Below are positions 1 through 7,148 of a stretch of 9,097 bases of DNA, piece after piece. Position numbers and translations under genes: made by a program. The DNA is taken from assembly GCA_934281515.1 (NCBI GenBank), contig CAKQXG010000083.1, positions 1 through 9,097 on the forward strand. Direction: 5' to 3'. The stretch comes from an uncultured Clostridia bacterium (GTDB taxonomy: Bacteria; Bacillota; Clostridia; Christensenellales; CAG-314). The notes under the pieces were generated by a model that worked only from the letters and a program-made list of their open reading frames with translations, did not search any database and had not been told where the DNA came from. The first letter of the stretch is position 1; the number at the start of each line of letters is the position of its first letter.

Positions 1-246
1 AAGACTACAATGGATAAGTTGATCGGCTTTTATGAATATGTGCTGAGAAAGCATGCAGAGTGGAATATTGATCGTACTTCATATTGGAAAATCTTTTCGG
101 CTTCAGGCAGTTTTGGCGAAGACGGATGGCCGCAAGCACTTGCTGAATACAACAAGACAACATTTGGAGAAGATAGCGGTAAGTACCTTACACAGGATGA
201 TTTTACCGTAACTTGGCGCGAAAAGGAACTGTATGTTGTCGAGTAG
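1..246 (+). CDS. C-terminal fragment of an unidentified protein (5' end outside window)
   Basis: The frame is open from base 1 to a TAG at 244-246, followed at once by a second in-frame TAG. The first ATG is at 10, but only 9 bases precede it and no ribosome site is visible, so this is more likely the last 81 or so codons of a longer gene than a complete small one. The visible peptide is rich in Trp, Tyr and charged residues (for example SYWKIFSASGSFGEDGWPQA) with no membrane segment. The aromatic, Gly-rich composition and the closing DDFTVTWREKELYVVE strand-like stretch would fit the C-terminus of a carbohydrate-active enzyme, and the sugar genes downstream make this tempting, but I do not recognise the family and assign no function. 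A strong terminator 31 bases downstream closes the unit, so it is transcribed separately from the GH3 gene. Confidence 0.6.
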   Translation, partial: KTTMDKLIGFYEYVLRKHAEWNIDRTSYWKIFSASGSFGEDGWPQALAEYNKTTFGEDSGKYLTQDDFTVTWREKELYVVE

Positions 247-276
247 TAGTGTAAATTAACATATAACTACATCACG

Positions 277-315
277 CAACCCCTTGGAAGTAATCTCAAG
301 GGGTTGTTTTTGTTT
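277..315 (+). terminator. Intrinsic terminator of the leftmost gene
   Basis: Perfect 10-bp stem CAACCCCTTG (277-286) / CAAGGGGTTG (297-306) with a 10-base loop, followed by TTTTTGTTT. It is placed 31 bases after the stop of the partial gene and reads in its direction. Confidence 0.92.
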
Positions 316-319
316 ACTC

Positions 320-383
320 AAAGTTTTTGAAAGGTGGGAGCGCGAGGGCGGGAAACTTTTTGCAAAAAGTTTCCCGCCCTCGC
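320..383 (+). repeat. Dispersed palindromic element, copy 1 (13-mer plus 42-bp perfect palindrome)
   Basis: AAAGTTTTTGAAA (320-332), a 9-base spacer, then a perfect 42-bp palindrome (342-383) whose 20-base arms meet at a central GC. The arms carry a GC-rich outer part (GCGAGGGCGGG) and an A/T-rich inner part (AAACTTTTT). The same architecture, with the identical 13-mer, occurs in reverse orientation at 7149-7212, so this is a repeat family and not just a terminator. It follows immediately after a complete terminator and therefore is not needed to end the upstream gene. I recall similar GGGAAACTTTTT...AAAAAGTTTCCC elements between genes in Clostridia, but cannot confirm a family name from here. 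Confidence 0.8.
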
Positions 384-583
384 AATATTTTCACCAACTG
401 TTTGCAAAAATATCTAGGCTGTTTTTGTCCTATGTTTTGCCGACAAAGACAGCCTTATTTTTACAATTATGCGGTTCAAATTGCAGTTTGTGTTAAAAAA
501 AGTGTATTTTGCGCAATTTGTCTATACAATAATTCTTTTTTATGTTATGATAACATCGAACTTGTATGAATACATTACCACAG

Positions 584-610
584 GTCGGCAAACTTTTTTT
601 GTCGGCAAAC
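584..610 (+). repeat. 10-bp direct repeat GTCGGCAAAC upstream of the GH3 promoter
   Basis: GTCGGCAAAC occurs exactly at 584-593 and 601-610, 17 bases start to start, ending 10 bases before the -35 box of the GH3 promoter. That is where an activator would bind, so it is a candidate regulator site. A partial inverted match TTGCCGAC lies at 437-444. The regulator is unknown and there is no regulator gene in the window. Confidence 0.4.
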
Positions 611-620
611 GGCGGTGTAT

Positions 621-649
621 TTGAAGATGTGGTAGCCTGCACGTATAAA
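621..649 (+). promoter_or_regulatory. Sigma-A-type promoter of the GH3-symporter operon
   Basis: TTGAAG (621-626), 17-base spacer, TATAAA (644-649). Predicted transcription start about 656, giving a leader of about 30 nt before the ATG at 686. Its position inside the upstream extension of the reading frame is one reason to reject a start at 566. Confidence 0.65.
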
Positions 650-661
650 ATAATTATGTCA

Positions 662-681
662 CGCGCGCGGGCGCGAAGGAG
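662..681 (+). promoter_or_regulatory. GC hairpin abutting the GH3 ribosome binding site
   Basis: CGCGC (662-666), loop GCGG, GCGCG (671-675), directly followed by the Shine-Dalgarno AAGGAG (676-681), 4 bases before ATG 686. With transcription starting near 656, the leader is almost entirely this hairpin plus the ribosome site. It may tune translation or protect the 5' end. The AAGGAG decides the start codon. Confidence 0.5.
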
Positions 682-685
682 AACA

Positions 686-3124
686 ATGAAACACGAAATC
701 ATCGGCAAAATGACGCTAGAAGAAAAAGCGTCGCTTACCAGCGGCAAAGACTTTTGGCAGACAATGGACTTGCCTCAGTACGACATCCCGAGCCTGTTTT
801 GTGCCGACGGTCCCAGCGGCTTGCGCAAACAGCGTGCGGCTGCCGACCACCTGGGGCTGAATCCAAGCTACCCTGCAACCTGCTTCCCCAGCAGCGCGAC
901 AATGGCAAACAGCTGGAACGTAGACCTTGTGCATCAGGTGGGCGTAGCGCTGGGCAAGGAGGCAAAGAGTCTGAATGTCAACGTACTGCTTGCGCCGGGT
1001 ACCAACATCAAGCGCAACCCCAAGTGCGGGCGCAACTTCGAGTACTTCAGCGAAGACCCCTATCTTGCAGGCAAGATGGCAGGCGCATATGTGTCGGGCG
1101 TGCAAAGCACGGGCATTGCGTGCTGTCTTAAACACTTTGCATGCAACAACAAGGAAAACATGCGCATGGTGTCCGACTCCATTATGGACGAACGCGCCCT
1201 GCGGGAAATCTATCTGACGGCGTTTGAAATTGCCATTACCGAGGCTCACCCCAAGACGATTATGTCGTCCTACAACAAACTCAACGGTACTTACGCTAAC
1301 GAAAATATGCACCTGTTGCGCGAAATTCTGCGCGGCGAGTGGGGCTTCCCCGGTGTAATAATCACCGACTGGGGCGGAGACAACGACCGCGTGGACGGAC
1401 TTGTAGCAGGCAACGAACTTGAAATGCCTACGACTGCAGGCGAGACCAATCAGGACATCGTAGACGCCGTCAACAGCGGACGTATCGACGAAAGCGTGCT
1501 TGACGAAGCCGTAGACCGCTTGCTGTCGCTTGTGGACGACGTACGCGACGTAGACGTGCAACCCTTCGACCACGAGGCGCACAACGAGCTTGCTCAACGT
1601 GTGTCCGAGGACAGCGCGGTATTGTTGCGCAACGACGGCACCTTGCCGCTTGCGGACAAAACCGTTGCGATTATCGGCGACTTTGCGCGTACAAGTCGTT
1701 ACCAGGGCGCAGGCAGTTCCAACGTCAACCCCACCAAGTTGGAAAGCGCACTTGACGTTGCCGCCGAGTACTTCAATGTTGTCGGTTTCGAGCCGGGATT
1801 TAAGCGTTTCGGCAAAAAGAGCAACGGACTTGCCAACAAGGCAATTAAGCTCGCCAAGAAAGCCGACGTAGTGCTGTACTACATGGGACTTGACGAAACG
1901 AGCGAGGCCGAGGGCACCGATCGTACTCATACCAAGATACCGCAAAACCAAATCGACTTGCTTGCAAAGCTGTCCGCACTTGGCAAACCTATTGTTGTGG
2001 TGCTTGCCGCAGGCAGTGCCGTCGAGATGGGTTGGGCAGAGCAATACAACGTCAATGCCGTACTGCACGGCTATCTGTGCGGACAGGCAGGCGCACGCGC
2101 GCTTATGCGTATACTTACGGGAGCGGTAAATCCCAGCGGCAAGCTGTCGGAGAGTTACCCCTACGCATACGATGACAACGCCAGTGCCAAGTACTTCGAC
2201 ATCCCCGGCAAAGTTGTAGAGTACCGCGAAAGCGTATTTGTCGGTTATCGCTACTACAAGACAGCAGGCGTCAAGGTGCAATATCCGTTCGGTTTCGGAC
2301 TAAGCTACACCAAGTTTGACTACGCAAATATCAAGGTGGACGGCAACACCGTTACCTTTGACGTCACCAACAGCGGTGCAGTTGACGGCGCGGAAACGTC
2401 GCAACTGTATGTCAGTAAGGCGCAAAGCGACATTTTCCGTCCCGAAGAGGAACTGAAAGGCTTTGCCAAGACCTTCCTTAAGGCAGGCGAAACAAAAACC
2501 GTTACAATCACCCTTGACGACAAGGCGTATCGCTACTTTAACGTCGTCACAAACAAGTGGGAAGTGGAAAGCGGTGACTACGAAATCCGTATCGGCGCAA
2601 GCAGTGAAGATATCCGTCTGACCGCAACAGTTCATCAGGACGGCACAGGCGCACCGGCACCCTACGACAAGGCGCAACTTGCCAAGTACTACAATGCCGA
2701 CGTAGCCAACCTTACTAACGAAGATTTTGAAGTACTGCTTGGTCGCAAGGTGGAGTACCCCGTTGTCGTAAGACGTCGTGTACTCGGCTACAACGACACA
2801 ATCGGCGAATTGAAGTACTGCAAAGGCTGGTTTGCTCACTTCGCATACGGATTGCTGCGACTTGTCTACAATTGTTGTAAGTTGTTTGGCAATATCAACC
2901 TTGCGTTGATGCTCAACATGGGCGTGTTCAACCAACCGTTCCGCGGCGTGTACCGCATGACAAACGGCGCAATCAACAAACCGATGATGGACGGCGTAAT
3001 GGTCATCGTCAACGGCAACTTCTTTAAGGGTCTGCACATTTTCCTCAAGGAAAATCGCAAAAAGAACAAGGCAGCCAAGGCAAAAGCAAAGGCAGCCGCA
3101 CAGAAAAACAATACGGAGGCGTAA
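686..3124 (+). CDS. Glycoside hydrolase family 3 beta-glycosidase (beta-glucosidase-like), cytoplasmic
   Basis: 812 aa from ATG 686, chosen because AAGGAG lies just upstream and the protein then begins MKHEIIGKMTLEEKASLTSG, a typical GH3 start. The same frame is open back to 566, but those 40 codons cover the promoter and leader. Domains: TIM-barrel (about 1-290) with substrate-site DGPSGLRKQ (41-49), GRNFEYFSEDP (115-125), KHF (149-151) and TDW with nucleophile Asp228; alpha/beta sandwich (about 310-500) with ETSEAEGTDR (404-413), Glu409 the likely acid/base; Fn3-like domain (about 545-648); and an extra helical C-terminal region (about 660-790) with amphipathic aromatic stretches, ending in a Lys/Ala-rich tail. 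No signal peptide, so it acts in the cytoplasm. It should release non-reducing-end sugars from imported beta-linked oligosaccharides or glycosides. Glucose, xylose or another sugar cannot be told from sequence alone. The symporter gene starts 2 bases after the stop. Confidence 0.95.
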   Translation: MKHEIIGKMTLEEKASLTSGKDFWQTMDLPQYDIPSLFCADGPSGLRKQRAAADHLGLNPSYPATCFPSSATMANSWNVDLVHQVGVALGKEAKSLNVNVLLAPGTNIKRNPKCGRNFEYFSEDPYLAGKMAGAYVSGVQSTGIACCLKHFACNNKENMRMVSDSIMDERALREIYLTAFEIAITEAHPKTIMSSYNKLNGTYANENMHLLREILRGEWGFPGVIITDWGGDNDRVDGLVAGNELEMPTTAGETNQDIVDAVNSGRIDESVLDEAVDRLLSLVDDVRDVDVQPFDHEAHNELAQRVSEDSAVLLRNDGTLPLADKTVAIIGDFARTSRYQGAGSSNVNPTKLESALDVAAEYFNVVGFEPGFKRFGKKSNGLANKAIKLAKKADVVLYYMGLDETSEAEGTDRTHTKIPQNQIDLLAKLSALGKPIVVVLAAGSAVEMGWAEQYNVNAVLHGYLCGQAGARALMRILTGAVNPSGKLSESYPYAYDDNASAKYFDIPGKVVEYRESVFVGYRYYKTAGVKVQYPFGFGLSYTKFDYANIKVDGNTVTFDVTNSGAVDGAETSQLYVSKAQSDIFRPEEELKGFAKTFLKAGETKTVTITLDDKAYRYFNVVTNKWEVESGDYEIRIGASSEDIRLTATVHQDGTGAPAPYDKAQLAKYYNADVANLTNEDFEVLLGRKVEYPVVVRRRVLGYNDTIGELKYCKGWFAHFAYGLLRLVYNCCKLFGNINLALMLNMGVFNQPFRGVYRMTNGAINKPMMDGVMVIVNGNFFKGLHIFLKENRKKNKAAKAKAKAAAQKNNTEA

Positions 3125-3126
3125 AA

Positions 3127-4794
3127 GTGAAAAAAAGCGTATTTAACAGTCCTTTGCTTAAAAGCAAGGTGAAGTCGGTCAATGTCAAGTTGCCCGAATT
3201 GGTTTTCGGTTACTTTTTGGGACCGGCATTGGCATTGCTTGCCAGCGGCATATTTGTCAACGGGTTCCTCAACGAGTACTACACAAGCTACTTGTTTGTA
3301 AATCTGCTCGAGGACGCCGCTTGGCAAAAAACGATCAACACCTATCTGACGTTGTTGCCCATGTTGTCGGCAATACTGATTGTAATCGGCAACCTGTTTG
3401 CAGGTCAGTTGATAGAGCGTACAAACACTGCGGCAGGCAAATCCCGCCCGTGGATATTGCTGTCGGCAATACTTATGCCAGTTGCAAGCATATTGATATT
3501 TGCAATTCCCCTATTTTTCAACCCCGAGTCCAACCCCGTATTGACAATGGTAATAACCGCCATCGGCTACAACCTGTTCTTTGCGGCGGCATACCCCATC
3601 TACTACACGGCAAACAGTTCGTTGGTGCCAGTATCTACACGTAACGGCAAACAACGCGGATTGCTTGCCAGCGCAAGCAACATGGCAGTCACCGCAGGCG
3701 TAGGTCTGGGCGGCATGGTGTTCCCCATTTTGCGTGACTTGCTCATCAACAACGCCGGTAGCGTCGAGGCGCAACGCGGCATGTGGCTGTTGGTGTTTGC
3801 CATTGTGGGCGTGGTGTCATTGCTTGCAGTGGTGTTGCAGTATTTGTTTACGCGCGAGCGCGTAAACGAAGAAAAGTTTAGCCAAAACGAAACCGTCGAA
3901 ACTACGGAAGTCAAAAAGGTGTCCATCGGTCAGCAGTTTAAAGCAGTTGCTTCCGACAAGTTTTGGTGGATGGTACTTGTGTTCTGCTTCTTGTTCCAGT
4001 TTGCAGGCACAATGAAGAATTTCTCACTCAACTACTACGCAAAGTCCTTTGCCGGTATCGAGTTTGTCGAAAGCCTTGGCGGCGTAGGCGCAGTGCAATC
4101 GTTGATTACAATTCTCGGGTCGGTCCCCATGACCCTTGCGGTTGCAATCGTATGGCCCCTTTCCAACAAGTTCGGCAAGCGCGCAATGGTTGTCGCAGGT
4201 TTGCTGACCAACGTCGTAGGTAACATAATCGTGCAGATCGGCGGCACAAACATCTGGGTTGTCGGCGTCGGCGCATTCTTCAAATACCTTGGCGCAGCTC
4301 CCGGTTGCTACATGATGCTTGCCATGATCAGCGACGCGCTCGATCACACCGAAGCCAAAAACGGTTTCCGTTGCGACGGCTTGACAATGAGTATCTATGC
4401 TTCCATCATGATTGCTTCTCAACCGCTTGTACAGGGTGTGTTCAACGCTATGACGGGTTCGGGCGCAAATCAAGCCATGAGCAACTTCTGCTACATTTGG
4501 ATTGAAGGTATCATCTATGCCGCGTTGGCAGTTATGATGTTCTTCTTCACAGTGGAGAAGTATTCCAAGCAGGACCACGAAACGATCCTTGCCAACCAAA
4601 AGGCGGCATGCGAAGCCGCAGGCGGTACGTGGATCGAACCCGAAGAAAGACTGCGTCTGGAACAGGAAGAAGCCGATCGCATTGCCGAAGAAGCTCGCCT
4701 TGCAGAGCTTAAAGCACGTTGCGACAAGAAGGGTCTTGACTACGAAACAGAACTTGCCAAACTGCGCGAAAAGGAAGCCAACAAGAAAAAGTAG
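3127..4794 (+). CDS. GPH-family (MelB-like) sugar:cation symporter
   Basis: 555 aa, GTG start at 3127, with GGAGG (3115-3119) inside the last codons of the GH3 gene and a 7-base spacer, so the two are translated together. About twelve hydrophobic segments lie between residues 25 and 475. Family marks: GQLIERTNTAAGKSRPW (93-109, cytoplasmic loop 2-3) and ISDALDHTEAKNGFR (401-415, the MelB-type acidic motif with Asp403, Asp406 and Glu409). A central cytoplasmic loop (about 243-275) is charged. Members import disaccharides, oligosaccharides or glycosides with Na+ or H+. The genetic link to a cytoplasmic GH3 suggests the substrate is a beta-glycoside. Unusual part: a long cytoplasmic C-terminal tail (about 478-555) with a CEAAGGTW segment (495-502) and a Glu/Arg/Ala-rich predicted helix or coiled coil; MelB itself is much shorter. 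I recall comparable tails in clostridial relatives. Confidence 0.93.
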   Translation: MKKSVFNSPLLKSKVKSVNVKLPELVFGYFLGPALALLASGIFVNGFLNEYYTSYLFVNLLEDAAWQKTINTYLTLLPMLSAILIVIGNLFAGQLIERTNTAAGKSRPWILLSAILMPVASILIFAIPLFFNPESNPVLTMVITAIGYNLFFAAAYPIYYTANSSLVPVSTRNGKQRGLLASASNMAVTAGVGLGGMVFPILRDLLINNAGSVEAQRGMWLLVFAIVGVVSLLAVVLQYLFTRERVNEEKFSQNETVETTEVKKVSIGQQFKAVASDKFWWMVLVFCFLFQFAGTMKNFSLNYYAKSFAGIEFVESLGGVGAVQSLITILGSVPMTLAVAIVWPLSNKFGKRAMVVAGLLTNVVGNIIVQIGGTNIWVVGVGAFFKYLGAAPGCYMMLAMISDALDHTEAKNGFRCDGLTMSIYASIMIASQPLVQGVFNAMTGSGANQAMSNFCYIWIEGIIYAALAVMMFFFTVEKYSKQDHETILANQKAACEAAGGTWIEPEERLRLEQEEADRIAEEARLAELKARCDKKGLDYETELAKLREKEANKKK

Positions 4795-4825
4795 TCGGTT
4801 TTCGGCGGTTTTGACAACGGATTAT

Positions 4826-4856
4826 AAAGAGGGGACGCGGAGTTTGTCCCCTTTTT
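4826..4856 (+). terminator. Intrinsic terminator of the GH3-symporter operon
   Basis: Core stem GGGGAC (4831-4836) / GTCCCC (4846-4851) with a 9-base loop, extended by AAAGA pairing with the TTTTT that follows (one G-T pair). It lies 32 bases after the symporter stop. Confidence 0.9.
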
Positions 4857-4954
4857 GCGTCTATTGACCGCAGTCAAAACGTGCGTCGACGTGGTATTTT
4901 GGCTAAAAAATAAACACATCGGCCTTGTCGGTAAACATAATGGTACTTTTCGAT

Positions 4955-4983
4955 TTGACCGACTCGCTTTCCTGTGGTATAAT
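4955..4983 (+). promoter_or_regulatory. Near-consensus promoter of the GT2-glf operon
   Basis: TTGACC (4955-4960), 17-base spacer, TATAAT (4978-4983), with TG at 4975-4976 giving an extended -10 (TGGTATAAT). Predicted start about 4990, only about 22 nt before ATG 5012, so the leader is little more than the ribosome site. This is the strongest promoter in the window and suggests constitutive expression. A small inverted repeat TTGAC-N4-GTCAA (4864-4877) lies further upstream, without clear meaning. Confidence 0.9.
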
Positions 4984-5011
4984 CAAATCAAACTTTCTAG
5001 GAGGTAACGAT

Positions 5012-6028
5012 ATGAAGTTGCTTACCGTTACGGTCCCTTGTTACAATTCGGCAGGATACATGTCCAAGTGTATCGACAGTCTGCTTGTAGGGGGCGAACA
5101 AATGGAAATTGTCGTCATCGATGACGGCAGCAAGGACGATACGGGCAAAATTGCCGACATGTATGCGGCAAAATACCCGACAATCGTCAAGGTGGTACAT
5201 CAGCCTAACGGCGGCCACGGAGAAGGTATCAACCAAGGACTTGCCAATGCCACGGGCAAGTATTTCCGCGTGGTGGACAGCGACGACTGGCTGGATGCCG
5301 ACGCACTTAATGCTCTGCTTGCCAAAATGGAGGAGTTGGAGTCGACGGGCGGAGCCGATTTGTTTGTAACCAACTACGTCTACACCCACGACGATCCCAA
5401 ACTGGACAACACAATCGAGTACAGACACGAGTTTCGCAACGGCAAGGCGATCAGCTGGAATCAGACGCGTGCTTTTCGTCTGGACACTTACCTTACGTTG
5501 CACAGCTGCACTTTCCGCACCGAAACAATACGCAAAAGCGGCATAGTATTGCCAAAACATACGTTCTACGAAGACAACATGTTTGTTTATGCACCGTTGC
5601 CCTATGTGGACACACTGTGCTACCTTGACGTCGATTTGTACCGCTACTTTATCGGGCGCGAAGGTCAGTCCGTGCAGGGCGATGTGTTTGCTCGCCGCTA
5701 CGCGCAACAAGTGTTTATTTCCAAGGAAGTGTTCAAAATGTACGACTTCGACAAGGAGATTGCCCGCAACAAAAAGCGCGGCAAGTACATGTTCCATGCA
5801 GTACGTATGCTTATGTCCATTGCAACGGCAGGCGCACGCCTTAACGGCAGCGAACAAGCCGAAGCCGACAACAAGGCTATGTGGAAGGAGTGTATCGAGG
5901 CCAATCCCAAGTACGGCAAAAAGTTGCGTTATCGTTCGCCGATTGCTTTCCAGTCAATCCCCGGCAAGACGGGACGCAAGATTGCCAACTCTTTGTACCG
6001 CATCACGCGTAAATTGGTGAAGAACTGA
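5012..6028 (+). CDS. Family 2 glycosyltransferase (GT-A fold)
   Basis: 338 aa from ATG 5012, set by a perfect AGGAGGT (4999-5005). The frame continues upstream to 4925, but that part contains the promoter and cannot be translated from this transcript. GT2 marks: VTVPCYNSAGYMSKCIDSLL (6-25), VIDDGS (35-40, nucleotide binding), QPNGGHGEGINQG (64-76), VDSDDW (88-93, DxD-type metal site with Asp89/Asp91), and TFYEDNMF (184-191), whose Glu-Asp pair is the likely catalytic base region. RYFIGREGQSVQ (211-222) follows, then a basic C-terminal tail (302-338) that could sit on the membrane surface; there is no transmembrane helix. I recall this NGGHGE-type subfamily as common in Clostridia, but its acceptor is not known to me. 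Translation is tightly linked to glf, so it may act on a glycan containing galactofuranose, or use UDP-Galf itself. The sugar specificity is inference. Confidence 0.93.
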   Translation: MKLLTVTVPCYNSAGYMSKCIDSLLVGGEQMEIVVIDDGSKDDTGKIADMYAAKYPTIVKVVHQPNGGHGEGINQGLANATGKYFRVVDSDDWLDADALNALLAKMEELESTGGADLFVTNYVYTHDDPKLDNTIEYRHEFRNGKAISWNQTRAFRLDTYLTLHSCTFRTETIRKSGIVLPKHTFYEDNMFVYAPLPYVDTLCYLDVDLYRYFIGREGQSVQGDVFARRYAQQVFISKEVFKMYDFDKEIARNKKRGKYMFHAVRMLMSIATAGARLNGSEQAEADNKAMWKECIEANPKYGKKLRYRSPIAFQSIPGKTGRKIANSLYRITRKLVKN

Positions 6029-6029
6029 T

Positions 6030-7136
6030 ATGAAACAACACTACGATTATCTTATCGTCGGCGCAGGCTTGTACGGGGCGGTGTTTGCCTACCAAGCCGC
6101 AAAGGCGGGCAAAAGCTGTCTTGTGATAGATCGTCGTCCGCACATAGGCGGCAACGTCTACACCGAATCGGTCGAAGGTATCGACGTGCATAAGTACGGC
6201 GCGCATATCTTTCACACTTCGGACAAGGAAGTGTGGGATTTTGTCACGAGCTTTGCCGAATTTAACAACTTTGTCAACAGCCCCGTTGCGCGTTACAAGG
6301 ACGAAATGTACAACCTGCCCTTCAACATGAACACATTTGTGCGTATGTGGCACGATGTGTTTACCCCTGCCGAAGCGCAGGCGCGCATTGCCGAACAGGT
6401 TGCGGCGGAGCATATAGGCGAACCGCAAAATTTGGAAGAACAGGCTTTGAGTCTTGTCGGGCGCGACGTCTACGAAAAGTTGGTCAAGGGCTACACCGAA
6501 AAACAATGGGGGCGCGATTGTACGGAGTTACCTGCGTTTATTATCAAACGTTTGCCGCTGCGTTTTACGTTTGACAACAACTACTTCAACGACCGCTATC
6601 AGGGCATCCCCGTCGGAGGCTACACGCAAATTGTTGCCAAATTGCTTCAAGACGTCGATGTGCTTGTGGACACCGACTACAAATCTTTTGTCGCCCTGCA
6701 CCCCGACATCGCCGACAAAACGGTGTACACGGGTTCGGTGGACGAGTTTTTCGACTACTGCTACGGCAGACTTGCCTACCGCACGGTGCGTTTCGAAACC
6801 GAAGTGCTGGACACGCCCGACTATCAGGGTAACGCCGTAGTCAACTACACCGAGCGACAAGTGCCGTACACGCGCATTATCGAACACAAACACTTCGACT
6901 TCGGCAAACAACCCAAGACGGTCATTTCCCGAGAGTATCCTTGCGAATGGACGCCCGAGTTGGAACCGTATTATCCCGTCAACGACAGCGCAAACACCGA
7001 CTTGTACAACAAGTACATGCAACTTGCGACGATGCGCCCCGACGTTCTTTTCGGCGGCAGACTGGGCAACTACAAGTACTACGACATGGACAAAGTGATA
7101 AAAAAAGCATTGGATGACCTTAAAGCCAATATTTAG
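6030..7136 (+). CDS. glf: UDP-galactopyranose mutase
   Basis: 368 aa, starting 1 nt after the GT2 stop (TGATATG), with only a weak GGTGA (6016-6020) upstream, so re-initiation by ribosomes finishing the GT2 is likely. The flavoenzyme converts UDP-galactopyranose to UDP-galactofuranose in the cytoplasm. Seen: FAD-binding GAGLYG (11-16) and HIGGNVY (38-44), KYGAHIFHT (55-63), GYTEKQWG (154-161), LPLRFTFDNNYFNDRYQGIP (175-194), TRIIEHKHF (281-289), EPYYPV (312-317) and FGGRLGNYKYYDMD (341-354). Residues known to matter in the Klebsiella enzyme have counterparts here: Tyr155, Trp160, Arg174, Tyr185, Arg282, Tyr314 and Arg344. Length is normal for the bacterial family and nothing key is missing. 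The product needs a Galf transferase; the adjacent GT2 is the only candidate in the window. Confidence 0.98.
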   Translation: MKQHYDYLIVGAGLYGAVFAYQAAKAGKSCLVIDRRPHIGGNVYTESVEGIDVHKYGAHIFHTSDKEVWDFVTSFAEFNNFVNSPVARYKDEMYNLPFNMNTFVRMWHDVFTPAEAQARIAEQVAAEHIGEPQNLEEQALSLVGRDVYEKLVKGYTEKQWGRDCTELPAFIIKRLPLRFTFDNNYFNDRYQGIPVGGYTQIVAKLLQDVDVLVDTDYKSFVALHPDIADKTVYTGSVDEFFDYCYGRLAYRTVRFETEVLDTPDYQGNAVVNYTERQVPYTRIIEHKHFDFGKQPKTVISREYPCEWTPELEPYYPVNDSANTDLYNKYMQLATMRPDVLFGGRLGNYKYYDMDKVIKKALDDLKANI

Positions 7137-7148
7137 AGTAGAAGTACT

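Larger units (their letters stand above)
247..685. other. Intergenic region before the GH3 operon
   Basis: 439 bases with no supported gene. Contents: terminator (277-315), palindromic element (320-383), an AT-rich stretch (384-580), a possible weak promoter TTGTCT (518-523), 17 bases, TATGTT (541-546), overlapped by a 13-bp odd palindrome TGTTAT-G-ATAACA (543-555), a 10-bp direct repeat (584-610), the likely main promoter (621-649) and a short leader. Small open frames on both strands here lack ribosome sites and run through the palindrome, so I do not call them. Confidence 0.6.

Noticed and set aside
284..569. Two small + strand open frames in the first intergenic region
   Set aside because: They begin in the terminator or palindromic element, lack ribosome sites and give Cys/Phe-rich peptides typical of non-coding AT-rich DNA.
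566..685. An earlier ATG (566) as the start of the GH3 protein
   Set aside because: The added 40 codons overlap the promoter TTGAAG/TATAAA and the GC hairpin, have no ribosome site before them, and GH3 homology begins at the ATG at 686 behind AAGGAG.
716..2281. A 521-codon open frame on the minus strand inside the GH3 gene
   Set aside because: It is fully antisense to a GH3 with all family motifs, has no ribosome site and its translation (many Cys, His and Val runs) resembles no protein; it reflects the codon bias of the sense strand.
4864..4877. TTGAC-N4-GTCAA inverted repeat as an operator of the GT2-glf operon
   Set aside because: Short, about 80 bases upstream of the -35 box and just after the previous operon's terminator; compatible with chance.
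4925..5011. An earlier start (4925) for the GT2 protein
   Set aside because: This part contains the promoter (4955-4983) and the AGGAGGT ribosome site; the GT2 domain begins right at ATG 5012.
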